Positions 51,131 to 60,800 of a stretch of 64,000 nucleotides of DNA are shown here, piece by piece. The notes under the pieces are model-generated. The model worked only from the letters and a program-made list of their open reading frames with translations, was not told the origin of the DNA and did no database searches. A program made the position numbers and the translations under genes. How positions within the stretch are numbered: position 1 is the stretch's first letter; each line of letters opens with the position of its first letter. Source of the stretch: Aerophototrophica crusticola (GTDB taxonomy: Bacteria > Pseudomonadota > Alphaproteobacteria > Azospirillales > Azospirillaceae); contig MOEB01000014.1 of assembly GCA_001939945.1 (NCBI GenBank), positions 1 to 64,000 of the forward strand. Reading direction: 5' to 3'.

Positions 51131-51712
51131 ATGGATTTGCCACCAATCGTCCAGGCCTTCGTGCTGCATTTCGGGGAGATGGGAAGCCGGTGGGGCATCA
51201 ACCGCACCGTCGGCCAGATCTATGCCCTGCTCTATGTCTCGCCGGACCCGCTGACCGCGGACGACATGGTGGCGCGGCTAGGCTTCTCCCGCTCCAACGT
51301 CTCCATGGGGCTGAAGGAGCTGCAATCCTGGAACCTGGTGCGCTTGCAGCACCTGCCCGGCGACCGGCGGGACTATTTCAGCACCCCCGACGACGTCTGG
51401 CAGATCGTCCGCACCCTGGTGGAGGAGCGCAAGAAGCGGGAGGTGGACCCCACCCTGTCCGTGCTGCGGGAGTTGCTGATGCAGACGCCCGCCAGCGCTG
51501 AGGAGCGCCATGCCCAGGACCGGATGCGGGAGATGCACCATCTGATCGAGCTGCTGTGCGGCTGGTACGACGACGTGCGCCGGCTGGAGACGGAGCGGCT
51601 GGTCCAGCTGCTGACCCTGGGTGCCAAGGTCCAGAAGATCCTGGAGGTCAAGGACCGGCTGTTCGCCCTGCCCGGCGGGAAGGGCAAGGACAAGGCTGGG
51701 AAGGAGGGCTGA
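51131..51712 (+). CDS. GbsR/MarR-family transcriptional regulator of the cytochrome bd operon
   Basis: A 193-residue protein with a winged helix: GSRWGINRTVGQIYALLYVS, MVARLGFSRSNVSMGLKELQSWNLVRLQHLPGDRRDYF, then a long helical dimerisation region. The GbsR-type N-terminus (FVLHFGEMGSRWG) separates it from ordinary MarR proteins. It lies four bases before cydA and is probably transcribed with cydAB, with the 18-bp palindrome upstream as its likely site. Related pairs in other proteobacteria suggest redox- or stress-linked control of the oxidase; the signal is unknown. Confidence 0.88.
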   Translation: MDLPPIVQAFVLHFGEMGSRWGINRTVGQIYALLYVSPDPLTADDMVARLGFSRSNVSMGLKELQSWNLVRLQHLPGDRRDYFSTPDDVWQIVRTLVEERKKREVDPTLSVLRELLMQTPASAEERHAQDRMREMHHLIELLCGWYDDVRRLETERLVQLLTLGAKVQKILEVKDRLFALPGGKGKDKAGKEG

Positions 51713-51716
51713 AGCC

Positions 51717-53054
51717 ATGGACGCGCTGACCCTGGCCCGAATCCAGTTCGCGGCCAACATCTCGTTCCACATCCTGTTCCCCACCATCACCATCGCGCTG
51801 GCCTGGCTGCTGCTGTTCTTCAAGCTGCGCTTCCGGGCCACGGGCGAGTCCAAGTGGATGGACGCCTATTTCCTGTGGGTGAAGATCTTCGCCGTGACCT
51901 TTGCCCTTGGCGTCGTGTCCGGCATCACCATGAGCTTCCAGTTCGGCACCAACTGGCCCGGCTTCATGGAGAGGGTAGGCAACATCGCCGGGCCCCTGCT
52001 GGCGTACGAGGTCCTGACCGCCTTCTTCCTGGAGGCGACCTTCATCGCCGTCATGCTGTTCGGCTTCCGCAAGGTGCCGGAGTGGCTGCACACCCTGGCC
52101 ACCGGGCTGGTGGCGTTCGGCACCACCATGTCCGCCTTCTGGATCCTGGTGCTGAACAGCTGGATGCACACCCCAGCAGGTTACGAGCTGCGCGACGGCG
52201 TGGCCCACGCCACGGACTGGCTCGCCATCATCTTCAACCCGTCCATGCCCTACCGGCTGACCCACATGCTGCTGGCCTCCGGCCTGACCGCCGCCTTCCT
52301 GGTGGCGGGCGTGTCGGCCTGGCGCTGGCTGAAGGGTGACCGCGGCCCGTCCGTACTGGCGGCCCTGCGCAGCGGCACCTACGTGGCGGCCGCCCTGATC
52401 CCGCTCCAAATCCTGGCGGGCGACCTCCACGGGCTGAACACGCTGGAGCACCAGCCCGCCAAGGTCGCAGCCATGGAGGGCCACTGGGAGACGTCGGGCA
52501 ACGTGCCCCTGCTGCTGTTCGCCTGGCCGGACGAGGAGGCGCGCACCAACCACTTCGAGGTCGGCATCCCCAACGGCGCCAGCCTGATCCTGAAGCACGA
52601 GGCGGACGGCGTGATCCAGGGCCTGAACGATTTCCAGGGCGCGCACCCGCCGGTGAAGCCCGTCTTCTTCGGCTTCCGCGTCATGGTGGGCGTGGGGATG
52701 CTGATGCTGGTCGTGTCCTGGGCCGCCGCCTGGACCCTGAGGCGCCGCGGCGAGCCCACGGTGTGGATGGCCCGCGCCCTGGTGGCCATGACCTTCAGCG
52801 GCTGGGTGGCCACCCTGGCCGGCTGGTACGTGACGGAGATCGGCCGCCAGCCCTGGCTGGTGACCGGCGTGCTGAAGACGCATGAGGCGGTGAGCGCCGT
52901 CCCCGCCGCCGCCATCGGCGGCACCCTCACCATGTACCTCGCCACCTATGCCGCCCTGCTGGTGGCCTATGTGGCGGTGGTCTTCAAGCTGGCGGGCAAG
53001 GCCGGCAAGGCGGTGCCCACCATCGCCCGCCCCATCCCCCTGGCGGCCGAGTAA
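51717..53054 (+). CDS. cydA: Cytochrome bd-type quinol oxidase subunit I (CIO type)
   Basis: A 445-residue membrane protein with about nine helices. MDALTLARIQFAANISFHIL places the haem ligand His18. It continues with VSGITMSFQFGTNWPGFMERVGN, the ligand-region THMLLASGLTAAF, and IGRQPWLVTGVL near 380, the GRQPW motif that marks the short-Q-loop, cyanide-insensitive (CIO) branch. It is shorter than E. coli CydA (522) because the Q-loop lacks the long insertion. It oxidises quinol and reduces oxygen to water with high affinity, without proton pumping. Start at ATG 51717 is four bases after gbsR; cydB follows 14 bases later. Confidence 0.95.
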   Translation: MDALTLARIQFAANISFHILFPTITIALAWLLLFFKLRFRATGESKWMDAYFLWVKIFAVTFALGVVSGITMSFQFGTNWPGFMERVGNIAGPLLAYEVLTAFFLEATFIAVMLFGFRKVPEWLHTLATGLVAFGTTMSAFWILVLNSWMHTPAGYELRDGVAHATDWLAIIFNPSMPYRLTHMLLASGLTAAFLVAGVSAWRWLKGDRGPSVLAALRSGTYVAAALIPLQILAGDLHGLNTLEHQPAKVAAMEGHWETSGNVPLLLFAWPDEEARTNHFEVGIPNGASLILKHEADGVIQGLNDFQGAHPPVKPVFFGFRVMVGVGMLMLVVSWAAAWTLRRRGEPTVWMARALVAMTFSGWVATLAGWYVTEIGRQPWLVTGVLKTHEAVSAVPAAAIGGTLTMYLATYAALLVAYVAVVFKLAGKAGKAVPTIARPIPLAAE

Positions 53055-53068
53055 AGGAGGGCCGACAC

Positions 53069-54076
53069 ATGGAGACGTTATCCCCAGCCGACTGGCTGCC
53101 CGTCGCCTTCGCCGCCCTGATGGGCATCGCGATCCTGGCCTATGTGGTGCTGGACGGGTACGATTTGGGCGTCGGCATCCTGATGGCCGGCGCCACGGAC
53201 CCGCAGCGCGACCGCATGGTCGCCAGCATCGGCCCGTTTTGGGACGCCAACGAGACCTGGCTGGTCCTGGCCGTGGGCCTGCTGCTGGTGGCCTTCCCCG
53301 TGGCCCACGGCATGATCCTGTCCGCCCTGTACCTGCCGGTGGCGGCGCTCTTGTTCGGGCTGATCCTGCGGGGGGTGAGCTTCGAGTTCCGGGCCAAGAC
53401 CGACGGCACCCAGCGCACCTTGTGGAACCGCGCCTTCATCGGCGGGTCCCTGCTGGCGGCCCTGGCCCAGGGCTACATGCTGGGCCTCTACATCCTGGGC
53501 CTGGAGCAGTCCTGGGCCGCGGTGGGCTTCGGCCTGCTGACGGGGGTGTGCCTCGCCGCGGCCTACGCCTTCATCGGCGCCACCTGGCTGGTGCTGAAGA
53601 CGGAAGGGGAGTTGCAGGCCCGCGCCGTGGGCTGGGCCCGGCGCGCCCTGGGCCTCGCCGCCCTGGGCATGGTCGCCGTCTCCCTCGCCACCCCGCTGGC
53701 CAGCGACCGCATCGCCGCCAAGTGGTTCGAGCTGCCCTACCTGGTCCTGCTGGCCCCCATCCCGGTGGCTACAGCCGGCCTGTTCGCCTTGGTCTGGGTG
53801 GCGCTGAGGCACCTGCCGAACGCGGCGGACCGCTATGCCTGGGTGCCCTTCGCCGGGGCCGTGGGCATCTTCATGCTGGGCTTCCACGGCCTGGCCTACA
53901 GCTTCTATCCCTACGTGGTTCCGGAGCGGCTGACCGTGTGGGACGCGGCCGCAGCACCCGAGAGCCTGATGATCATCTTCGTCGGCACCCTGGTGGTCCT
54001 GCCCGTGATCCTGGGCTACACAGCCGTGGCCTACCGCATCTTCCGCGGCAAGGCGACGGAGCTGCGGTATGACTGA
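53069..54076 (+). CDS. cydB: Cytochrome bd-type quinol oxidase subunit II
   Basis: A 335-residue protein with eight membrane helices. WLPVAFAALMGIAILAYVVLDGYDLGVG is the CydB start, SIGPFWDANETWLVLAVG and LRGVSFEFRAKTD are family hallmarks. The C-terminus ends with FVGTLVVLPVILGYTAVAYRI. It packs against CydA in the inner membrane. No CydX-type small subunit is visible directly downstream. The 20-bp palindrome at 54083 follows the stop by six bases. Confidence 0.95.
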   Translation: METLSPADWLPVAFAALMGIAILAYVVLDGYDLGVGILMAGATDPQRDRMVASIGPFWDANETWLVLAVGLLLVAFPVAHGMILSALYLPVAALLFGLILRGVSFEFRAKTDGTQRTLWNRAFIGGSLLAALAQGYMLGLYILGLEQSWAAVGFGLLTGVCLAAAYAFIGATWLVLKTEGELQARAVGWARRALGLAALGMVAVSLATPLASDRIAAKWFELPYLVLLAPIPVATAGLFALVWVALRHLPNAADRYAWVPFAGAVGIFMLGFHGLAYSFYPYVVPERLTVWDAAAAPESLMIIFVGTLVVLPVILGYTAVAYRIFRGKATELRYD

Positions 54077-54082
54077 CCCGGC

Positions 54083-54102
54083 GACTTTCGAACCCGGAAG
54101 TC
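54083..54102. repeat. Near-perfect 20-bp palindrome after cydB, copy A
   Basis: GACTTTCGAACCCGGAAGTC. Outer arms GGCGACTT (54080-54087) and AAGTCGCC (54098-54105) make a longer stem. It matches copy B at 63513 in 17 of 20 positions. Possible cyd terminator or dispersed element. Confidence 0.55.
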
Positions 54103-54183
54103 GCCGTCAGGGGACCGGTCGCCCGGAACCCTGCCCAACCCCGTCCGGTTACCCCCATCGCGGGGTATAGGCCGGGGGGTTCC

Positions 54184-55215
54184 ATGGGCTGGTTCGTGTC
54201 GGTGGCGGGGGTGGCCCTGGTCCTGGTGGCCATGGGCGACATCTTCACCACGGCGCTGACCCTGCGGGGCGCCGGCCCGGTGACGGGGCGGCTGACCGCC
54301 TGGCTGTGGCGGGCGGCTCGCTGGGTGCTGGCCCGGCCCACGCCCCGCCCGGCCCTGTCCCTGGCCGGCCCGGCCATCGCCGCCGCCACGGTGGGGAACT
54401 GGCTGCTGATGCTGTGGGTGGGCTGGACCCTGGTCTTCCTAGGGGGCGAGGGCAACGTCGTCTCAGGCAGCGACGGCACCCCGGTGGACGGCTGGACCAA
54501 GGCCTATTTTGCCGGCTACACCCTGTCCACCCTGGGCCTGGGCGATGTCCAGCCCCAGGGCACCCTGTGGCAGTTCACCACGGCCTTCGCCTCCGTCAAC
54601 GGCTTCGTGGCCGTGTCCATGGCGGCCACCTATCTGATCCCGGTGGTGACCTCCGCGGCACGGCAGCGCCAGCTCGCCATCTATGTCCATGGCTTGGGCG
54701 ACACGCCCGTGGGCATCATCCTGGCCGCCTGGAACGGCAAGGACCTGGCCGCCCTGGACGCGCACCTGGCCGCCCTGGCCCCCATGGTGATCGACGCCGG
54801 CCAGCAGCACCTTGTCTATCCCGTGCTCTACTGCTTCCACGGCGTCAGCGACGCCACCTCCTTCTCCGTCCGCCTGACGGCGCTGGACGAGGCGCTGCTG
54901 GTCCTGCGCCACGGCGTCGCCCCGCCCGCCCGGCCCGTGGAGGCCGTTACCCGCCCCCTGGCGGAGGGCGTCACCTCCCTGCTGGAGCGGATGCGCGCCG
55001 CCTCCATCCCGCCCATGGACAAGGCCCCGCCGCCGCCGGACCTGACACCCCTGCGCCGTGCCGGCATCCCCACGGTGTCGGACGAGGAGTTCGCCGCCAT
55101 CGTCGCCGCCCATGACGAGCGCCGCCGCCACCTCTGGGCCGTGGTGGCCGACGCCGGCTGGACCTGGGACCGCGTCTTCTCCGAACCCGAGCAGGACTGC
55201 CTGGCCAGCAAGTAG
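54184..55215 (+). CDS. Two-helix potassium-channel-like membrane protein
   Basis: A 343-residue protein. Membrane helices lie near 3-25, 60-88 and 125-150, with a pore loop YTLSTLGLGDVQPQG whose TLGLGD at 116-121 corresponds to the TVGYGD-type K+ filter. An extra helix precedes the pore pair. The C-terminal ~190 residues are soluble and helical without a recognisable RCK domain, so ligand gating is unclear. It is preceded by cydAB but has its own upstream region. Confidence 0.75.
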   Translation: MGWFVSVAGVALVLVAMGDIFTTALTLRGAGPVTGRLTAWLWRAARWVLARPTPRPALSLAGPAIAAATVGNWLLMLWVGWTLVFLGGEGNVVSGSDGTPVDGWTKAYFAGYTLSTLGLGDVQPQGTLWQFTTAFASVNGFVAVSMAATYLIPVVTSAARQRQLAIYVHGLGDTPVGIILAAWNGKDLAALDAHLAALAPMVIDAGQQHLVYPVLYCFHGVSDATSFSVRLTALDEALLVLRHGVAPPARPVEAVTRPLAEGVTSLLERMRAASIPPMDKAPPPPDLTPLRRAGIPTVSDEEFAAIVAAHDERRRHLWAVVADAGWTWDRVFSEPEQDCLASK

Positions 55216-55338
55216 GGCGCGCCTGCCGGAACCACCCGCTGTGGCATAAGGCGGCCCTTAACGCCTGATTCACCATGCCCCGCCAGGGTTCCGCGTGAGA
55301 CCTGCCCCCATGCCGGGGCCGACACACGCGGACAAGCC

Positions 55339-57123
55339 ATGCCCACCCCAACGCTGCCGCCCGCCCCGGGCGGCCTCGGCCGCATCTACCGTGCCCTGTG
55401 GACCTACGCCGCCGGCAAGCGCCCGCTGCTGGTGCTGTTCATGGCCATGCAGGTGGCGGCCCAGATCGTGAAGCTGGCCATCCCCTACTTCTCCGCCGAG
55501 GCGGTGAATGCCCTGCAGCGCAGCGGCGCCGACGGCCTGCGGGAGGCGGCGACCTACCTTGGCCTGACCTTCGCCGCCGCCGCCGGGTCCTGGGCCCTGC
55601 ACGGCCCATCCCGGGTGATCGAGCGGTTCGTGGCCATCCATGTCCGTGGCCGCTTCACCGACGCCGCCTATGCCAAGCTGACCAGCCTGCCCATGGGCTG
55701 GCACGCGCGGCGCCATTCCGGCGACACCATCCAGCGCGTGTCCAAGGCCTCCGGCGCCCTGTTCGGCTTCAGCCAGAGCCAGTTCATCTACCTGCAGAAC
55801 GCGGTGAACCTGGTCGGCCCCGTGGTGGCCCTGTGCCTGGTGTCCAGCATGACGGGCTTGGCCGCGGCAGTGGGCTATGCCCTGATCTTCGCCGTGCTGC
55901 TGCGCTTCGACCGGGTGATGATCGACCTGGCACGGCAGGAGAACCGGGCGGAGGGGCGGATGCTGTCCACCCTGGTGGACTGCCTGGGCAACATCTCCAC
56001 CGTCCTGACCCTGCGGCTCCAGGCCCCCACCCGCGCCCTGGTGAACAGCAAGCTGGCCGCCATCTTCGTGCCCCTGCGCCGCGGCGTGGTGGTGAACGAG
56101 GTGAAGTGGTGCGCCGTGGACCTGCTGAACAACGGCATCCGCGTCGGCCTTGTCGGCCTCTATGGCTGGCTGGCCTGGAAGGCCGGCGGCCCGGTCATGC
56201 TGGGCACCGCCGTGCTGGTGCACCAGTACGCCCAGCAGGCGGGCCAGGTGGTGGGCACCATGGCGCTGCATTACCAGGAGCTGGTGCGCTACCACACCGA
56301 CTTCGGCGGGGCGGCGGAGATCATGGACGCCGCCGAGGACGACACCGCCGGCGCCACCGTCGAGCCCGGCTGGCGGGAGATCGCGGTGGAGGGCCTGTCC
56401 TTCGCCTATGCCGACGCCACGGGCGCCCGCAAGGGCGGGCTGGAGGACGTGTCCCTGACCTTCCGCCGCGGCCAGCGCGTGGCCCTGGTGGGGGAGAGCG
56501 GGTCGGGCAAGAGCACGGTCATGCGCGTGCTGGCCGGCCTTTACCGCCCCGACGCCGCGACGTTCCGCGTGGACGGCGCCCCCCGCCCCGACCTGCACCA
56601 CCTCGGCCCCGTCGCCACCCTGATCCCGCAGGAGCCGGAGATCTTCGAGAGCACCCTGGCCCACAACGTCACCCTGGGCCTGGACTACCCGGCGGAGGAG
56701 GTGGCCCGCGCCGTGGAGCTGGCGGAGCTGCACCCCGTGCTGGCCAAGCTGCCCGACGGCCTGGACACGGCGGTGGAGGAGCGGGGCGCCAACCTGTCCG
56801 GCGGCCAGCGGCAGCGCCTGGCGCTGGCCCGCGGCATCCTGGCCGCCCGCGGCTCGGGCCTGGTGATGCTGGACGAGCCCACCAGCAGCCTTGACCCGGC
56901 CACGGAGGCACGCCTCTACGACACCCTGCTGGCGGAGTTCGCGGGCGCCTGCGTCGTCAGCTCCATCCACCGGCTGCACCTGCTGGACCGGTTCGACCTG
57001 GTGGTGCTGATGGCCGACGGCCATGTGGTGGACCAGGGCACCCTGGCGGAGCTGCTGTCCCGTCAGCCCCGCTTCCGCGCCCTGTGGCAGGCCCAGGCCG
57101 GCCCGCTGGCCCTGGCGGCGTGA
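55339..57123 (+). CDS. ABC transporter, fused membrane and ATP-binding domains (exporter type)
   Basis: A 594-residue half-transporter. Residues 20-320 form a six-helix ABCB-type membrane domain with GWHARRHSGDTIQRVSKASG. The nucleotide-binding domain follows with VALVGESGSGKSTVMRVLAG (Walker A), NLSGGQRQRLALARGILAA (signature) and GLVMLDEPTSSLDPATE (Walker B). It acts as a homodimer exporting lipids, peptides or drugs; substrate unknown. A partner gene is not adjacent, which favours a homodimer. Start ATG 55339. Confidence 0.93.
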   Translation: MPTPTLPPAPGGLGRIYRALWTYAAGKRPLLVLFMAMQVAAQIVKLAIPYFSAEAVNALQRSGADGLREAATYLGLTFAAAAGSWALHGPSRVIERFVAIHVRGRFTDAAYAKLTSLPMGWHARRHSGDTIQRVSKASGALFGFSQSQFIYLQNAVNLVGPVVALCLVSSMTGLAAAVGYALIFAVLLRFDRVMIDLARQENRAEGRMLSTLVDCLGNISTVLTLRLQAPTRALVNSKLAAIFVPLRRGVVVNEVKWCAVDLLNNGIRVGLVGLYGWLAWKAGGPVMLGTAVLVHQYAQQAGQVVGTMALHYQELVRYHTDFGGAAEIMDAAEDDTAGATVEPGWREIAVEGLSFAYADATGARKGGLEDVSLTFRRGQRVALVGESGSGKSTVMRVLAGLYRPDAATFRVDGAPRPDLHHLGPVATLIPQEPEIFESTLAHNVTLGLDYPAEEVARAVELAELHPVLAKLPDGLDTAVEERGANLSGGQRQRLALARGILAARGSGLVMLDEPTSSLDPATEARLYDTLLAEFAGACVVSSIHRLHLLDRFDLVVLMADGHVVDQGTLAELLSRQPRFRALWQAQAGPLALAA

Positions 57124-57270
57124 AGGCAAAAGGCAGCCGCAGGAGTGCGGCGGGCCCCGGCCCATCTGCGGTACGCCACGGGAGGCGCGGCATTCATGCT
57201 CTTGGTGCCTGACTGAAGCGGGCTGGCTGGTGTTTCCATCCTGCCCCGCAACCCGACACCGGCCCAGACC

Positions 57271-57876
57271 ATGCAAGCCTTCACCGCCCCAGCCCCGGCG
57301 GACCCCGACATCGCGAACGACAGCCTGACCGCCCGCATCTCAGTCCTGGTCGGCCTGTTCCCCACCCGCCGCGCCGCGGCGGCGGCCGGTGGCATTAGCG
57401 TTGACCAGGTGGGCCGCTACATGGTCGGGGTGAACGCGGCCCCCTTCCCGGTGCTGGCCCGGCTGGCCGCGGCCCAGGGCGTGTCGCTGGACTGGCTGGC
57501 CACGGGCCGCGGCCCCATGCGGCGGGAACCGGGCACCCCCCCGGCCGGCCTGCCGGGGCAGGAGGTCTGGGGCCTGTTCCCGTCAGAGGTCCCGGGCTGG
57601 TTCCGCCCCGTGCCCATGGCGGTGCGCCTGCCCCCCATGCCCGGCCTGCCGGAGGGGGAGGTGGTGGCCGTCATGGTCCCGGACGATTCCCTGCGGGGGG
57701 AGGGCGTGCGGGGCGGGCATGTCTGCTACTGCGCCGCGGGCAGCCAGCCCTTCGCCGGCGACCTGGTGCTGGTCCGCCGGGAAGACGGGCTGGTGGCCCT
57801 GCTGCCCGCCGAACGGGTGCCCGCCGGCCGCCACCCCCTGGTGGCCCCGGTGATGGTCGTCCGGCGGAAGTGGTGA
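57271..57876 (+). CDS. S24/LexA-like repressor-type regulator
   Basis: A 201-residue protein. Residues 15-80 look like a lambda-repressor-type helix-turn-helix (FPTRRAAAAAGGISVDQVGRY, then LARLAAAQGVSLDWLATGRG). Residues 100-195 form an S24-like domain with VVAVMVPDDSLRGEGVRGGH, where Ser140 takes the catalytic serine place. The expected catalytic lysine about 35 residues later is not seen (VRREDGLVALLPAERV), so it is probably not self-cleaving and binds DNA or a ligand without proteolysis. Such proteins occur near prophages but also as housekeeping regulators; no phage genes lie nearby. Confidence 0.75.
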   Translation: MQAFTAPAPADPDIANDSLTARISVLVGLFPTRRAAAAAGGISVDQVGRYMVGVNAAPFPVLARLAAAQGVSLDWLATGRGPMRREPGTPPAGLPGQEVWGLFPSEVPGWFRPVPMAVRLPPMPGLPEGEVVAVMVPDDSLRGEGVRGGHVCYCAAGSQPFAGDLVLVRREDGLVALLPAERVPAGRHPLVAPVMVVRRKW

Positions 57877-57883
57877 GGGGCCC

Positions 57884-60800
57884 TCACCCCTCCCCCACCT
57901 TGGCGGCCATCTCCTCGTCCAGGGCGCGCAGGATGTCGTCCACGCCGCACGGCTTGGGCAGCACCCGCACACCCCCGGCGGCGGCCACGTCCTCGCTGTA
58001 GCCGGTGGTCAGCACCACGGGCATGCCGGGGCGCAGGCGCCGCGCCTCCCGTGCCAGGTCCACGCCGGTGAGCCTGCCGGGCGTCACCACGTCGGAGAAC
58101 AGCAGGTCCACCCGCGCCCCGCCCTGGAGCAGGGGCAGCGCCTCGTCCGCGGTGGCCACCCGCGCCACCTCGTAGCCCGCGTCGCCCAGGGCCGCCGCGA
58201 CGGTGGAGGCCACAAGCGGCTCGTCCTCCACCAGCAGCACCCGGCCCCGCCGGGCGTGGCTGGCCCCCGCCGCCGGCGTGGCGGCCGCGGCCGGGGCGGC
58301 TTCCGCGGCGCGGAGCATCAGGGTGACGGTGGTGCCCCTGCCCGGTGCGCTGTCCACCCGGGCCGTGCCCCCGCACTGCCGCGCCAGGCCATAGACCTGG
58401 GCAAGGCCCAGCCCCGTGCCGGCGCCCACGTCCTTGGTGGTGAAGAAGGGCTCGAAGGCGCGGGCCGCCACGTCGGGCGACATGCCGACGCCGGTGTCCG
58501 CCACCTCCAGCCGCACATAGCGCCCGGACAGGGCGGACGGGTCGCCGGGCCCCGGCGCGGCGTTGGTCGCCCGGAAGGTCAGGGTGCCGCCCTCCGGCAT
58601 GGCGTCGCGGGCGTTGGTGGCCAGGTTCAGCAGGGCCAGCTCGAACTGGGTGGGGTCGGCCTGCACCGGCCACAGCCCGGGGGCGAAGTCCGTCTCCAGC
58701 CGCACCCCGGCGGGCAGGGTGCGCGCCAGCAGCTGCGACAGTCCCAGCACCCGGTCGCGCACGTCCAGGGGCTGCGGGCTCAGCGCCTTGGGGCGGGAGA
58801 AGGCCATCATCTGCTGCACCAGCCGGGCGCCGCGGTCCACCGCCTGCTGCCCCGCCTCCACCAGGGGCCGCACCTCCGGCATGGGCGCCCGGCGGCCGAT
58901 CATGGACAGGCAGCCCGACAGGGCCTGGAGCAGGTTGTTGAAGTCGTGCGCCACGCCGCCCGTCAGCTGGCCCACCGCCTCCATCTTCTGCGCCTGGGCA
59001 AGCTGGGCCAGCGCCGCCTCCCGCTCCGCCGTCCGCTCGGCCACCCGGGCCTCCAGCGTCGCGTTCAGGGCACGCAGGGCGGCCTCGGCCGCCTTGCGGT
59101 CGGTGACGTCGGCGGCGGCGCTGATCTGCAGCCGCCGCCCGTCCGGCAGCCGCCCCAGCCCCACATTGTGGAAGTCCCAGACGCGGGTGGAGCCGTCGGC
59201 GCAGCGCACCGCCCACTCGCCGGCGGCGATCTCGCCCCCCTTGTCGAACTCCGCGTCCAGGACGGCGCGCACGTCCACGGCGCTGTCCGGATAGGCCAGG
59301 CGCAGCCAGTCGAAATGGGTGCGGATCTGGTCCCGGCTATAGCCGGTCAGTTCGGTCCATTTCCGGCCCAGCTCCAGCACCTCCCCGTCCTCGGCATGCA
59401 GCATCATGGGGAAGGGGCTGGCCAGCACCGCCGCCCGCAGGCGCGCCTCGCTGCCCTTCAGCGCCTCGGCCGCCTCGCGCTGGTCGTGGACGTCGGTGCT
59501 GGTGCCGAACCAGGCGATGACGGACCCGTCGGCGTCGCGCACCGGCTCGGCCCGGGCCAGGTACCAGCGATAGGCGCCGTCGTGGCGGCGGTAGCGCACC
59601 TCCACCTCATAGGTCACCTCCCGGGCGCGGGCATCGGCCCAGGCTTCCGCCGTACGGTCCACGTCGTCCGGATGCAGCATGGCGGCCCAGCCGTCGGGCA
59701 GGGCCTCGTCCGGCGTCTGGCCGGTATACTCGTACCAGCGGGCGTTGAAGTGGTGCAGGTGGCCGTCCGGGGTGGCGAACCAGACGAAGGCCGGCAGGGC
59801 GTCCGCCAGCGCCTCCAGCCGCCGCTCCGCCTCGTGCCGCTCGTCGATGTCGATGACGGAGCCCACATAGCCCAGGTAGGTGCCGTCGGGCGCGAAGCGG
59901 GGGGCGGCCGCGTCGATGCACCAGCGGTACCGCCCGTCGGCGCCGCGCAGCCGGTACTCCACCCGGAACGCCGCCCGGGCGGCGTTGGACGCCAGGAAGA
60001 CCTGCTCGGTCCGCGCCTTGTCGTCCGGGTGGGTGGCGTCCAGCCAGCCCAGCCCCAGCCCCTCCGCCTCCGATTGGCCGGTGAAGGCGTACCAGGCCTT
60101 GTTCAGGTAGGTGCAGGCGCCGCGCTCGTTGGTCACCCACATCATCAGCGGCGCGTGGTCCGCCATGTTGCGGAACCGCTCCTCCCCCTCCCGCAGCGCG
60201 GCCACCGCGCGGGTGCGGGTGACGGCGGAATAGGTGCGCTCCGCCACCTCCGCCACCAGGTTGACGTCCCCCTCCTGCCAGCGCCCCGTCCCGGGGATGA
60301 CGGCGTGCAGCAGGCCGGCCAGCCTGCCGTCGCGCATCACCGGCACGGCCAGGTAGGCGGCTTCCGACAGCGGCCGCCCCGCCAGCCTTTCCAACACGGC
60401 CGCCGGCACGCGCCCCGGCTCCCGCGCGTCCACCCGCCGGCCGGCGCGCAGGTCCGCCGCGATCCCCGGTCCCAGCTCCTCCAGCCGCAGCCGCCGCAAC
60501 CGCCCGCCCCCCGGCCCGCCGGGCACGCAATGGGCCAGGGTGGTGGCCAGCCCGTCCGGCCCGATCTCCGCGAAGCCGGCGCAGGCCGCCCCCAGGTGCC
60601 CCGCCACCAGGCCGACGGCCCTGCGCGCCAGCGTCTCCGGTGACGCCTGGTCGCGCAGCCGGTCCGCCAAGTCCAGCCGCAGGGCGGCCCGCCGGTCTTC
60701 CAGCACGCGGCTGGTCGTCTCGGTGCAGGCGCAGAACATGCCCCCGACCCCGCCGCTCTCGTCCCGGACGGGGGAATAGGAGAAGGTGTACCAGGTGTCC

